64,000 nt of DNA, taken from the NCBI GenBank assembly GCA_023313575.1, contig JAJTTP010000023.1, forward strand, positions 310,001 through 374,000. Direction: 5' to 3'. Positions 45,418 to 56,591 of the stretch are shown here, in pieces. This DNA is from Eutypella sp. D-1 (lineage: Eukaryota > Ascomycota > Sordariomycetes > Xylariales > Diatrypaceae). The number at the start of each line of letters is the position of its first letter. The stretch's first letter is position 1. The notes beneath the pieces were generated by a model. It made no database searches. It saw nothing but the letters and a program-made list of their open reading frames with translations, and was not told the DNA's origin. The translations under genes were made by a program, and so were the position numbers.

Positions 45418-47237
45418 ATGACCGTCACACCAAGAAGAGACGAGGATATCGTCTCGCCCCCAAGATCACTCAGCGCTTCCATCCTCATCGGCATAGAGCA
45501 GTACTGGCCAATAATACTTCCCGTTCTCCTCATCATCCGCGTACTCTACAAGCGTTATGCCTCACCTCTGAGGAAATACCCGGGGCCCTGGCTGGCCTCA
45601 TGTAGTCGCCTCTGGAAGTTTATATCTACGGCGCGGGGACGGACTAATTATGAGTTTATCGACCTCCACAGAAACTACGGCCCCATCGTGCGGATCGCAC
45701 CCAACGAGGTCTCGATCGCCAGCCCCACAGCAGCGCGTAACGTCCTCGCGGCCGGCAAGCGCTTCCACAAGACAGACTTCTACGCCGTCTTCCCGCCGCC
45801 ACAGAACCCCGACATCTTCACGGAGATCCGCGAGGAGGTGCACGCACAGAAGAAGAAGGTCGCCAACGTCCCCTACAGCATGGCCGCGATGCGGCAGCTC
45901 AGCCCCTTCATCGACGACACCATCGAGGTGCTGATGAGCAAGGTCGCCGAGTTCTGCCCGAGCGGTGGGGACGACCACGGCAGGGGCTTCGACCAGCGTA
46001 GTGGCCGCCAGATCCTAGACCTCGGTGCTTGGCTGCACTTCTTCGCCTTCGACGTCCTGGGCGAGGTGGCCTTCGGTCGTGCGTTTGGATTTCTGGAAGC
46101 CGGCATCGACGTCGAGGGCGCCATCAAGACGATCGACGACTCGCAGCGCTACAACGGCCTCGTGGGCCAGGTCCCCGAGCTCGACCACCTGCTCCGCAAG
46201 AACCCCCTCTGGAAACTCGTGCCGTTCATCGACCCCGGCCACACCCTGGTGACGAAAATTGCGCTAGACGAGATGAGTAAACGCAAGCCGTTCGCGACCG
46301 ACAAAGAAGGCAAGGGCGGAAGCAGTGACGGTAGAGAAGACCTCCTCGCTAGTCTGATCAAGGGTCACCTGAAGGACCCTTCAAAGTTCACTGAGGGTGA
46401 CGTCTTCGCTGTCGCTCATGGTGCCATGTAAGCAACTCCCAAGATGGACCTACCTCAATTTTAAGCCCTGCAGTTTCATGCTCTCGGCTCTTGAAAATGT
46501 TAGAGATCCGATCAAGCCTGGGAACTGTACTAACATAATGTTTCTAGTTTCGCCGGTTCCGATTCCACCGCCTCGACGATGCAATCCTTTTTCTGGCACG
46601 TGCTCAGGGCACCCCGGGTCTACGCCAAACTTCTCCTCGAGATCGACGTGGCCGTGAAGTCGGGAACCATCCCGAGCTCGGGCAACATCGAGTGGAGTCA
46701 GGCACAGGACCTACCCTACTTCCAGGCCTGTCTGAAGGAGGGCATGCGGATGCGGCCGGCGGTCGGCCTCTGCATCACCCGCCACGTCCCTCCCGAGGGC
46801 GCCGACATCGAGGGAGAGCACTTGCCAGGTGGCACCCGTGTTGCCGTCAACGGGTGGGTGATCCATAGGGACCCTGCCACGTTCGGAGAGGACGCCGACT
46901 TTTATCGACCGGAGAGGTGGACGGAGGACGAGGAGAACGCCAAGGTCATGGAGAGATACATGGTCCAGGTACGTGCTTTAAGCCCCGATCCGGCTAAGCG
47001 CCGTCATATCTTGCTGCTTACTGACATGTATCGTGTGTACAGTTCGGTGGTGGTGCTCACGTCTGCATCGGCCGGAATCTGGCCCTTCTAGAGATGAACA
47101 AGGTCCTGCCGCGTCTACTCAGAGACTACCGTTTCGAGCTTGTCGACCCCAACAGCGATCTCAAGTTCAAGTCAACGTTCTTTGTTGTCCAAGAAGGGCT
47201 TGAAGTTTTCGCGACGAAACGGGAGCAGTCGACGTGA
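45418..47237 (+). CDS. Cytochrome P450, pisatin-demethylase-like
   Basis: 541 residues from exons 45418-46427, 46548-46968 and 47043-47237. A membrane anchor lies at about 22-45 (SILIGIEQYWPIILPVLLII), followed by the KYPGPWLAS proline hinge. The I-helix reads AGSDST (339-344), with Ser where most P450s have the first Thr. The K-helix ExxR is E401/R404 in KEGMRMRP, then PERW. The heme loop is FGGGAHVCIGRN with C485 as the thiolate ligand. Overall layout, length and NEVSIASPTA / FHKTDFYAVF match fungal P450s annotated as pisatin demethylase or benzoate 4-monooxygenase relatives. The substrate is unknown and no other biosynthetic gene is adjacent. Confidence 0.92.
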
Positions 47238-48552
47238 GCAAAGACCTCGTCGAGAGGTCGCTCTAGGGTTGCCCAAGTGATGGCGGAGCCAATATCAACT
47301 GTGGCGAACTAGCTAGGCGTCCTTTCTCGTTTCGCGTCAGTGCTTCAGCGCGTGTGTTGTGGCAAAAATGGGACTTAAGTTGAGCGCTGGTGTGCGTCAT
47401 ATTGTTTTACTTCCCTTGGATTGTAAGTATAGAGAGGTAGTACCAGATACGCCAGGAGAGCGAACGGGGCTTCGAGCTTATTTGTATCTATTACCAGTAG
47501 CAATGAGCGTTAAATTCAATTTACCACGCGGTTAGGCTTAGGCGCGGGGAAATGCGGAAGCCAATAAGACGTGATGGTTCAACGCCAGATTGAGAGAGCG
47601 GAACCTGATGGTCCGTCGTATTGCTACGTGTCATGCATAGCTATCCAGCTGCTTCATGTATTGGATAAACATCTATGTAAGACGTTGAATGTAGGTAAAA
47701 AGGGTGTACTGTCTATGGCGTCTTTGAGTCCTACAGTACTACCTCCATCCGAGCAATAAGGTATATCGGAGGAAGTCATCTAACCCTAACCAGCAAACAG
47801 GTATCAAAGAGATTTCATGGATGGGAACCTAGAACTACACCGTTCTAGAGAGTCGTGGCTAATGATTGATCAGTATCAACCACAGCCTGACCTGTTGTCG
47901 GAGCAGGTTCATGGAAAAGAATTTGGGGATCCTACTGAATGTGGAAGGTGTCCCAAAGCAAAACCGGGTCAAGGGGGCTCGAGATTATTGTCAGCAGAAT
48001 CATACCTAAAGGCGATACGGAAGCAATTGGTATGTCTCTACGTATCAGTGATTCAATAATGCCAGAGAATTGGATATCTAGAATTTCCTCGGGGTTGTCT
48101 GCGAATACTGAGACATCACAAGGCTTCAGTCTAAACATAATCCACAAATGACCAAGCTTATTTCCATGAGGAAAGCTTTCTCAGGTGCATCATGTAGAAC
48201 AACGCCAAAATAATACGAAGATGTAAAATCGGATATATAAAGGCTCATGGAAATGAAACGAAAGAAACTATAAGTTGGTATTTGAAGAACACTGAATAAC
48301 TAGGTGTAAATGAGGCAAGGTTATCGTCTGCCACCCCTAACCCCTGAGTCCGCACTGCTCCACTAAAGGAAGAGACCCGACTGTATGCTAATTTTCCAAC
48401 AGCTGGCAGACAGCTGAATCACACTTTATCAGTCGGCAAGTCGGCCGATCAATCCGCCGATAACTAAGTCAGTACTTGAAGGTAAGTACCTAAAGTTGGC
48501 AAGTTACATTATCATCTTCCCCAAAACTCAGAAAGTAGAGAATACCTTCAAG
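47238..48552. other. Intergenic P450 to SET gene
   Basis: Tandem gap with P450 3' end and SET gene promoter. Paired repeats AGTCGGCAAGTCGGCCGATC at about 48431. No gene seen. Confidence 0.5.
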
Positions 48553-50265
48553 ATGTCGACTTTGAGTTTTGAATACCAATCGCGGTCATTTCTTGAATGG
48601 TTCAAGTCATGGCCTGGGACCAATTTTCACGAGAGCATCAAGATTAAAGATCTTCGGGGAAGAGAAGCTGGTCGGGGAATTGGTGGGTCTTTAGCACTCC
48701 TATCGCACCAATTGAAGCATTCATCCGTGCCCAATGGACGGCGAAAGGACTTTTTTCCCATCTAATTCTTGCATTACTCCCCATCTGGAAGTGTACTGGT
48801 TGAGTGTAGGCTAATAAACCTATGCAGTGGCTACCGCGGACATACCGGAAGATACCGTCCTCTTCACCATCCCGAGAAAGGCCATCATCAGTGTCGAGTC
48901 CTCGGAACTTTCCAGGAGGATACCTGACGTGTTTAAGGACTCCACGACTGCGCTAGAAGATGCAGATAATGAGGCTGATGAGGAGGGCGATGATACGGGC
49001 GTGACGCCCGATGCCTGGGTGTCACTAATTCTTGTGATGATTTACGAGCATCTCCAAGGAGACAAGTCGCCATGGAAGCCGTACCTTGACACTTTACCCA
49101 AGGAATTCGACACGCTAATGTTCTGGTCTGAATCGGAACTGAGCGAGCTACAGGCCAGTTCAATTGTTTCTAAGATCGGCAAGGATGAGGCAGAGGACAT
49201 GTTCCGCGCCAAGATCCTACCGGTCATCCAGGCGCATGCCGATGTCTTTTACCCAGACGGGGTCCAAAGACTCGATGAAGACCAACTCATAGCCCTGTGT
49301 CATCGCATGGGCAGCACCATCATGGCATACGCTTTTGATCTTGAGAACGACGAGGACAAGCCTGATGCCGAGGATGAGGATGATGAATGGGTTGAGGATA
49401 AGGAGGGTAGGTTGACGATGGGGATGGTACCCATGGCAGATATACTAAATGCTGATGTGGTTTTCAACGTGAGTTTCGCTGTCTAAGCCAGCCCTCGCAC
49501 ACTCGCTAACCCTATGTAGGCCCATATCAACCACGGAGAAGACTCCCTGACAGCGACATCGCTACGCCCTATAGCAGCAGGCGAAGAGATACTCAACCAC
49601 TACGGTGCCCTGGGCAATGGGGAGCTGCTGCGGCGCTATGGTTACGTGACAGAACTGCATGGCCGCTATGACGTCGTGGAGATTTCATGGGAGTTGGTGC
49701 TTTCAGTCCTCAAGGAGACGCTGAATTTGGACGATGCGACGTGGGGTAAAATTGTAAGAAGTGAACCCCGTGGCCTATGTCCCCCCCCCCTCCCCCCAGC
49801 GCTGACCTTTCGCAGATCAATCAACTGGACCCTGAAGAGATCGAAGACACCTTCGTCGTGGACCGCGACCTAGAGCCCCCTGACTCCACAGGTCAACTAC
49901 AGGATGAGTTGAATTTCACCAAGCTTCCAGAGGATCTCGAAGGACAACTTGCCGCCTTCCTGAAGCTCGTCCGGAAAGTCAGCCCGGAGACCGTACCCGA
50001 CAAGCGGAGGCGTGACTACCTCATATTGACAGTCGCGAAGCGGGTCTTCGAGCTAAGAGCCTCTCAATACGCCACTAGCTACGCCCATGACTCCAATGAG
50101 CTGTTGGTTAAGAAGACGGGTCGGTATCAAAAAGCGGTCACTGTTCGCTGGGGAGAGAAAGTCCTGCTCTTGGAAGCGACTCTGTTTGCACGGAAGAAGC
50201 TGGAAGCGATGGACATGGATGCGGGCGATGATGCCCCTGCAGCGAAGAAGCAGAGGACCAAGTAA
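48553..50265 (+). CDS. rkm4: SET-domain protein lysine methyltransferase (Rkm4/SETD6-like)
   Basis: 484 residues from exons 48553-48682, 48828-49468, 49520-49753 and 49816-50265. The ATG at 48553 (MSTLSFEYQSRSFLEWF) is used; the frame is open upstream without a better start. The first join gives AGRGIVATADIPEDTVLFTI, the N-terminal SET strand. The SET core continues through an acidic insert to MGMVPMADILNAD, NAHINHGEDSL and EEILNHYGALGNGELLRRYG, which hold the AdoMet/lysine-channel residues. The C-terminal half is the Rubisco-LSMT substrate-binding helical domain. Yeast Rkm4 methylates ribosomal protein L42; a ribosomal target is inferred. The third intron carries a 19-bp C-rich run. Confidence 0.9.
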
Positions 50266-51152
50266 GAAGTGGTTTCGAAGCTTGGGGCCAACACTATATC
50301 TTGCGCGCTTTCCCCCCCACAGCGGCCGATTGTACCACTGCACGCGATTGGCTGGGACACATTTGGCACCTCCAAGGCGATCTGATGCATTGACCACCTT
50401 GAACTTCTTTCTCTCTAGACAAAACACGGTTTCGCAAGCCATCAAAATTAGACGATTTCCATAGACTTCAATTCAACGGCATGTTGTTCCTAGGTCCTTG
50501 TGATCAGCAGCGTTGCTAAACCTGAAGCCAGTGGTCACCCACTAGCAGCTTCACTGCAAGTGAAAACCAACTAGGGTCGTATATCCCATGTTTTCTAAGT
50601 TATTTGCCCAAGATCAAGAAGCTGCGGTAAATTCGACCGTTACCGGCGTCTACCATTGTTAGATAGCAAGAGTGCTTCGTCTGAGGACTAAGGACGGAAC
50701 TTACTCGCATAAGAATAACTGACACTAATTGTAGGGAAGCCCCGGGGAATAGAGGGAGGTGGTAAGCTGCGATCGGCTCGTCGTTCAACATGAACAATAA
50801 AACGACAACGGGTCTGCTGCTTCCGATATGGTTTCTCGGATGTAATCCTTCATTGAATATGGACACCCAAACGTCTCTTGGGGGATAATTGGTGAGAAGA
50901 CTCTTCTTTGAGCATGAGTGTAACATCCCATTGACACGGGAACCATAAACTCGAAATGAAATTGGGCATAACGAACTGGCTACGAACTACAGTTGCTACT
51001 GCTACCACCCTCCCAGTTGTCCCGATGCCACTATAACGATTTCTGGACTGCAGATGCTTGGGAGGTACTCGAGCAATACCACGACAGATCCGGTTACGTT
51101 CCTTCTAGTGTGTGGAATCTTACATAACATCAACCTCCTTGACGACTTCGGT

Positions 51153-51311
51153 CTAATAGCTGCTGTATCCATCGGAGGTTAGGATACCGTCCTTCCAAAA
51201 CTGCCCCCCGAAAGCGTCGCGGTCGTCCTCCGCATTGGAATAGCCGTTAGCATTTACGTAACCGATCGCATCGTCCGCCGCGTCATGGAAGCAGTCCTCA
51301 CCCGAGGCCAT
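51153..51311 (-). CDS. Short unidentified frame, possible gene fragment
   Basis: 52 residues beginning MASGEDCFHDAADDAIGYVN and ending SDGYSSY. Strong D/G/N/Y composition and G/C-ending codons make it look coding, unlike its AT-rich surroundings. It could be a last exon or relic. No family recognised. Confidence 0.25.
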   Translation of the reverse strand: MASGEDCFHDAADDAIGYVNANGYSNAEDDRDAFGGQFWKDGILTSDGYSSY

Positions 51312-51943
51312 GCATACTCTCTACTCTTTCTAGTAAGAGCGACTCGTATCGACACATATTTTAATTGTAAGTAGGAAATTTGTCCGTAAACCTTAGACGA
51401 TAGATCATAGAGTAATGCAAGACTACGATGAGACTAGTGGCGCCGATTGTAATGTGTCATGTAAAGACGAGACTTGAAAATGGGAAGATGGACTTATATA
51501 GACAGAAGACCTTTATCTGCCCCGCAACGTCGCTGATCAGCTTCCATCGTCTTGTGTTGATAGTCCTTGTTATTAGTAAGCTCCAAGTGTCCAGATTGTG
51601 GTACTCAAGGGGAAGGTATATACGATGGAGCTAGATAGGAAGCTATGAGACATGTGGCCGGCGACTTCGCCATTTCTTAGATGAATCGATATTGGAAATT
51701 CAGAAAGGAACAGCGAAGCTATACAGTTCCCGTCTAAGAAAAAATGAAGTCCCGAAGGGCAATACCTTACCTCTTACTACTGGGGGGATTGGAGGGTTTC
51801 TAGAAGCTTTCATCTTTTCCAGGGGGAACTTACACAGGTTATCGAAGTCCCTATGGACAACTAAACACCTTTCCTACCTATACTTACCTTAAAATATTGA
51901 GACCTTGAATCTATCCTATATCTCGACCACGTCGAAGTTCACG

Positions 51944-52129
51944 TCAGTAATGAAGTTTAATTATTGCACTGTCCCCGTCATCATAGCACGTATTTTCAGC
52001 GGCCCCAGTTTGCTTCATGCAGCGGTTTGAATCCTCCGGCAGCCACCCCGGCCAGTTGCTTCTCCTTCGATCCTTACTTAGAAGGTCACCACCTTCCCAG
52101 TCTGCAAACCATTTTTCGCCAGTAAACAC
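51944..52129 (-). CDS. Short unidentified frame, possible last exon
   Basis: About 61 residues, opening after a good acceptor (ATCTTCAG) and reading VFTGEKWFADWEGGDLL and CMKQTGAAENTCYDD before the stop. The frame stays open a further 19 codons upstream of the acceptor (FDNLIWGSIFR), which faintly recalls a cation-channel pore loop; probably chance. Low confidence as a gene. Confidence 0.22.
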   Translation of the reverse strand: MFTGEKWFADWEGGDLLSKDRRRSNWPGWLPEDSNRCMKQTGAAENTCYDDGDSAIIKLHY

Positions 52130-53593
52130 CCTGAAGATAGATCCCCATATCAGATTGTCGAATCGAATAAATCCATATAATTATCGCGTCGTCCGAGCGG
52201 ACCTGGAACCCTTGATTTATCTGGTTGGCCATGATAAGTCCTCTCCAGAAGCGGCAGCAAGGCGATACTCAAGCAAATTACAGGACCTTGTAGACTGCTG
52301 TATCATCGCTACGTCTCAATCACGTATACACTACCTATACTATGTATGAAAGACTTGTAGTCCGGCCGAAAAGTGTTAGACCAGAGCCATATAGAACGAT
52401 AAGATAGAACGATAAGGTAATTTATCTTGGCCCTGATAAAGATCCATGGAAACAGATACTTGAGATACTGGGCCTCTGAAAGGGAGCAGGGTTTAATGAA
52501 CAGACGAGGCCCAATAGATGAGGTTATAGGCGGCCTGGTCTGCAGTACTCGTAAAGAGGAGCTGTCTGCCAAGGCAAGTACCATACAAATTGCTAGATGG
52601 TAATGTTCCTCAATCGCCATTACGGCGATGATTGAGTTGGAACAGTAAGACGTTAGCGAATCAGGTCCACATTCGAGGATTCCTACCTGCCATTTCTGGC
52701 TATGCTGTCTCTTGTGCCTCAGCGCACAGACTTGGCAACGCATTTATCAACCTGTAGACCATCCGCTGGTGCCTGGTGTAGTTCGTAATTCTTGAGGAAA
52801 TAACAGCCACGGGAGGCCAATGTGACGTGGAAGCTTGCCGATTAATAGCCTAAACCCGTCACATGTGATAGCCTACCAGAAGCTATTGTAAAGAGATAAT
52901 GACTTCCAACCGAGATGTTACTACAACCATCTCCTGTCGTGTCCATGGACTCTCCAGCTTGGAATGGAACGAACCTCACGGAGAAAGAGAAGGTACTAAA
53001 CGACTGACCGTCTTCAGTAATTGTTGCGGCTTCTGCTTACTAGGGCTCTATCAACGAATAGCTGTCGACATTTGCGTATCAGGATATCCTACGCGATGAG
53101 TTCCATAGCTGTGGTGATAATAGTCTCGTTGGAGTCGCGATCGTGGATGAACCTATCAACGTAGTAGAACCTGCCAGCTTTCCGTCGTTGCAATTTGCTT
53201 TGACCGTGAAACAAACGGGCAGTGATCTTCGCTGCCTGTATGCGCGAGAGGTTCGACGAACGCTGGCTAGGCCTTACATATGCGAAGCGATTGCCAATGC
53301 GACCCCGTACTTTACATCAAAGTCCTTTCGACCCATGGATATAGTCTTTTAGCATAGCAAACGGGCGGTCGTATATCTCGCGAAAGCTTGAATTGCTCGT
53401 GCCAGCGAATGCATGTAACGTTTTATTACCCCGTCCTCGATATGTGCGGCCTTCCAACGTTTAGCGTCACATCGACTTCGTGCCCGCTTTGCCGGCTAAA
53501 GTCCACAACATCACTGGCTGCATGTTTCTCAAACTACGGGCAGGGGCTCGAGTCTCCTCTTTTTCTTTCTCCTATTGCTCCTTGGTCGCGAAC

Positions 53594-53601
53594 TATATAA
53601 A
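53594..53601 (+). promoter_or_regulatory. TATA box of the AA9 gene
   Basis: TATATAAA, 82 bp before the ATG at 53683, spacing typical of a highly expressed secreted enzyme gene. Confidence 0.65.
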
Positions 53602-53682
53602 GGAGGCTTGTAGTAGGTCGATAATTATCATGATGTTGATCTCCAGAGCCAGGCTCAGGCATAACAGGTAGACTATTCGAAC

Positions 53683-54833
53683 ATGAAGTATTCAACCGTC
53701 GCCACGGCACTCGGTGCCTTCACAACAACTGTCCAGGCCCACTGTATGTCATGGAGACACTCTCAACACATACAAATGCTGACTAGGATGTTTATCTAGA
53801 CGCGTTCGGTAGACTGCTGGTCAACGGCACCGCCAGCGGTGACTGGCAGTACATCCGGTGAGCACTGAGAACCATTATGACCTCACCGCGGTGATGTGCC
53901 TGTCGGCTGACCATAGTTCGACCAACAGCAAGTCTCCCTACAAAAATAGGGTGGACCCTCTGTTCATCACAACGGAGCCTGACAATGACGTCCGCTGCTC
54001 CTTCGACGTGACCGACGGCGTCGGGACAGAGACTGCGACAGTTCTCGCCGGCGACGAAATCGGCTTCGGGGTGTCTGAGTCCCTGGTACGTCGTGTGAAG
54101 TGATTCTATGAGCCGTTAAATAACATCGCTGACCATGGTGCTGTGGATTAGTACAAAGATGATGAGCGGAAGCACCTGATCTACCATGATGGTCCCGGAC
54201 GGGCCTACATGTCCCGTGCACCTGACGATGACATTGAGGCGTACGTAGGCGACGGAGACTGGTTCAAGTTCGGCCGCCAGTATGGTGTGAAGAACACCAC
54301 TAACTGGGAGCTGGACTCGTGGAACACTAATGATGAATGGGTATGCCCCAGCGTTATGGTGACCGGGCGCTTGTGCCACTGCTAAGATCTCTAAAGATGA
54401 ACTTCACGATCCCGGAGACCACACCCCCCGGTTACTACCTAATACGCGCCGAACACAACAATCTGTCGCAGGATGGCGAAGGGACCCAATTCTTCATTGG
54501 ATGTGCCCATGTCCAGATTATTGGCCCCGGCGGTGGTGAGTCCCTCTCGACGCAGATGGTCGGCATCGCGCACCAGAGCTCCGTATTGACATTGTCCCAA
54601 TGATAGGCACTCCTGGACCCATGATCAAGCTTCCGGAGGAATACAACAAGATCGCGGGCGAGGGCATCGGTGAGTAGATGATGGAAAAACAGGATTGATG
54701 GGATTGATCACTGACAATAGATCACCTAGGCTGGGACTTCCCGCCGAAATGGGCTTCGTATCCCACCAACCCCAACGTGAGGCCTGATCTGACGGATTAT
54801 GTGCAGCCAGGTCCTCCTGTGTGGGAGGGCTGA
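53683..54833 (+). CDS. AA9 lytic polysaccharide monooxygenase (variant active site)
   Basis: 263 residues from seven exons: 53683-53743, 53800-53857, 53917-54085, 54152-54340, 54397-54535, 54607-54669, 54721-54833. The signal peptide (MKYSTVATALGAFTTTVQA) ends so that the mature protein starts with His20, the first ligand of the copper histidine brace; exon 2 continues YAFGRLLVNGTASGDWQYIR. The second ligand is H108 in IYHDGPGRAYMSRAP. The conserved core MNFTIPETTPPGYYLIRAEH follows. The Q-x-Tyr motif reads Q190-F-F192, so the axial Tyr appears to be Phe, and the usual second-shell His before it is Ser. AA9 enzymes oxidatively cleave cellulose outside the cell. There is no cellulose-binding module. 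Six introns of 51-71 bp are normal for AA9. Confidence 0.88.
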
Positions 54834-56591
54834 TGCGATCTCCCAAAAGACACCAGACAGACCTCGCGGCCGAAGTAACGAGAAAACGTATGTGCTGCTT
54901 CAGGGTTAAGAGCAATAGATAATGCTGTGGCTGCCCGAGATTGTAGATTGGGGATCGTTTAGGTATACTCACTCGTGGGACTGACTGACAGGGAGACTGT
55001 ACCAGAGTGTATAGTTGGGGAGACGAGACAATTTCATAAAATAACGAAAAGTATATAGTTACGAGATATGCTTCACTACGGAGTACACAGGCTGGAGTTA
55101 TCTCGAAAGAAACCACCTGCACTTTTGAGGTAGATAGTCCCAGTTGATTATTATTTCTTATGATGTATTCCTCTCAAATACGTGTATAAAAGGTAAGAGT
55201 CTAGAGCAGTAGACCGGGGAGGTTCAGCTATGTATGTAGGTATGGTCCAGGGGTAGGTTTACAGCGTACCTAGCAAGCCCAGCAGCCTAGGTATCGGACA
55301 CTGACCAATCAAATTTCTTAAAAGCCCCTGTAGGTAACTAATGATTAAGTATTAAGCTATTTGACAGCTGTTGTCTGACAGCAAGACGAAAACGGTTAGC
55401 TCCATCGAAGCTGCCGCATTGTAAACCCACAACCCCATTAATTCTCCCGATCGATTGATTGATAAAAGTTCCGATGATCCGATGATGTCATCGATATTTA
55501 ATTGCCTTTCTCCGTCAATACCTACGGACATAAATTCGGGTTATCCCTAATGACGTCTACGTCTGAGATATTATACGATTTCGGGTCACAATTCAACTCA
55601 AGAAAGCAGCTACCAAGTTCCTGTTTATAACTTATCGCCTCTCATGGCAGTCTAGGACTCTGCCTACCTAGGTAGCTAACTGGATTTTTAGAGCCCGTCT
55701 TGTCTGTCAGCACGTGAAAACTAGCATCGTTGTTCGAAATCTTAGTTCAGACTCGTGATGATTATCCCTAGGTGTCCAGACTAGAATATCTAGTGTAAGA
55801 CAATACCTACTCAGGTAGACATGCGGGTATGGATAATATTTTGACGTAACCTTGTAGCATTCATTACCTTACAACCGTAGCGAGGTACGATCTTAAGCCA
55901 CACAAAACGGAGCAAAGCTTCCTACGCTGGCCATGTTTCCATGTTGCCTCAGCTTCCGTGGGCAAGCGTGGAAGCCATGTCTTCGCTAACCTTCTACAAT
56001 GACGCGCTCTAACTTTGTCATTCGTCATGACCGACAAGGCGGGTCCCACAAGATGTTCCCAGGTTGCCAGGTTCCCTTCTGATATCTTTCCTTTGTTGTC
56101 AAGGTTGCTGTGATCCACATAGTTACTTTCCATCCCCGAAAGTATGTAGTAGGCATGTAAGCTGTGTATCCTCACCGTAATAACTTGCAGCCTCGCCTCT
56201 TCTTGGGGTCGTCATTCCAGCCTATCCGAGCCTTGTGCTGCCACGCAAGTTCTCTCCTTATACAACAGATCCCGAAGTCCAGGGGTAGCTTGTCACTTAC
56301 TGTCTGTCTACTGTCTAAGGCTTGCTAGAGCTCTACCATCCTGTATGCTTTACCCTCCTGTTGTCTTTGTTGGCTTCTCCCGGCTTCCCCACACCATTCC
56401 ACCGCGTATCCAATCTATCCATCATCCTGGTTCTCCACACCCTCCTTCGGATGTTCAGCTCCTTACATTTTTTGATTCGTTCGTTGAACGTTCGATTCGC
56501 TCTCCACTCTCCCGGCCTATTCGCTCCGGCCCTTTACCGCAAGCCGAATATTACTAGTACATTCCCGTTGTCCCCAGTCACTCTCGGCACG
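54834..56591. other. Intergenic, AA9 to UV endonuclease
   Basis: AT-rich, with GCCTACCTAGGTAGCTAAC at about 55661 and related words at 55270 and 55804. 56350-56590 is pyrimidine-rich and forms the 5' leader of the next gene. A frame in phase with that gene extends back to 56322. Confidence 0.5.

Larger units (their letters stand above)
50266..53682. other. Sparse 3.4-kb stretch
   Basis: Only two short minus-strand frames look protein-like (listed separately). A 144-codon minus frame (52309-52743) has no recognised domain. The TATA box of the next gene lies at its right end. Confidence 0.45.

Noticed and set aside
35555..47237. erg7 plus P450 as a triterpenoid gene cluster
   Set aside because: sgt1 and 4.8 kb of empty sequence lie between them, and no other tailoring or transport gene is present.
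52129..52190. FDNLIWGSIFRVFTGEKW resemblance to a cation-channel pore loop
   Set aside because: A stop lies just upstream, a good splice acceptor divides the motif, and no transmembrane segments are nearby.
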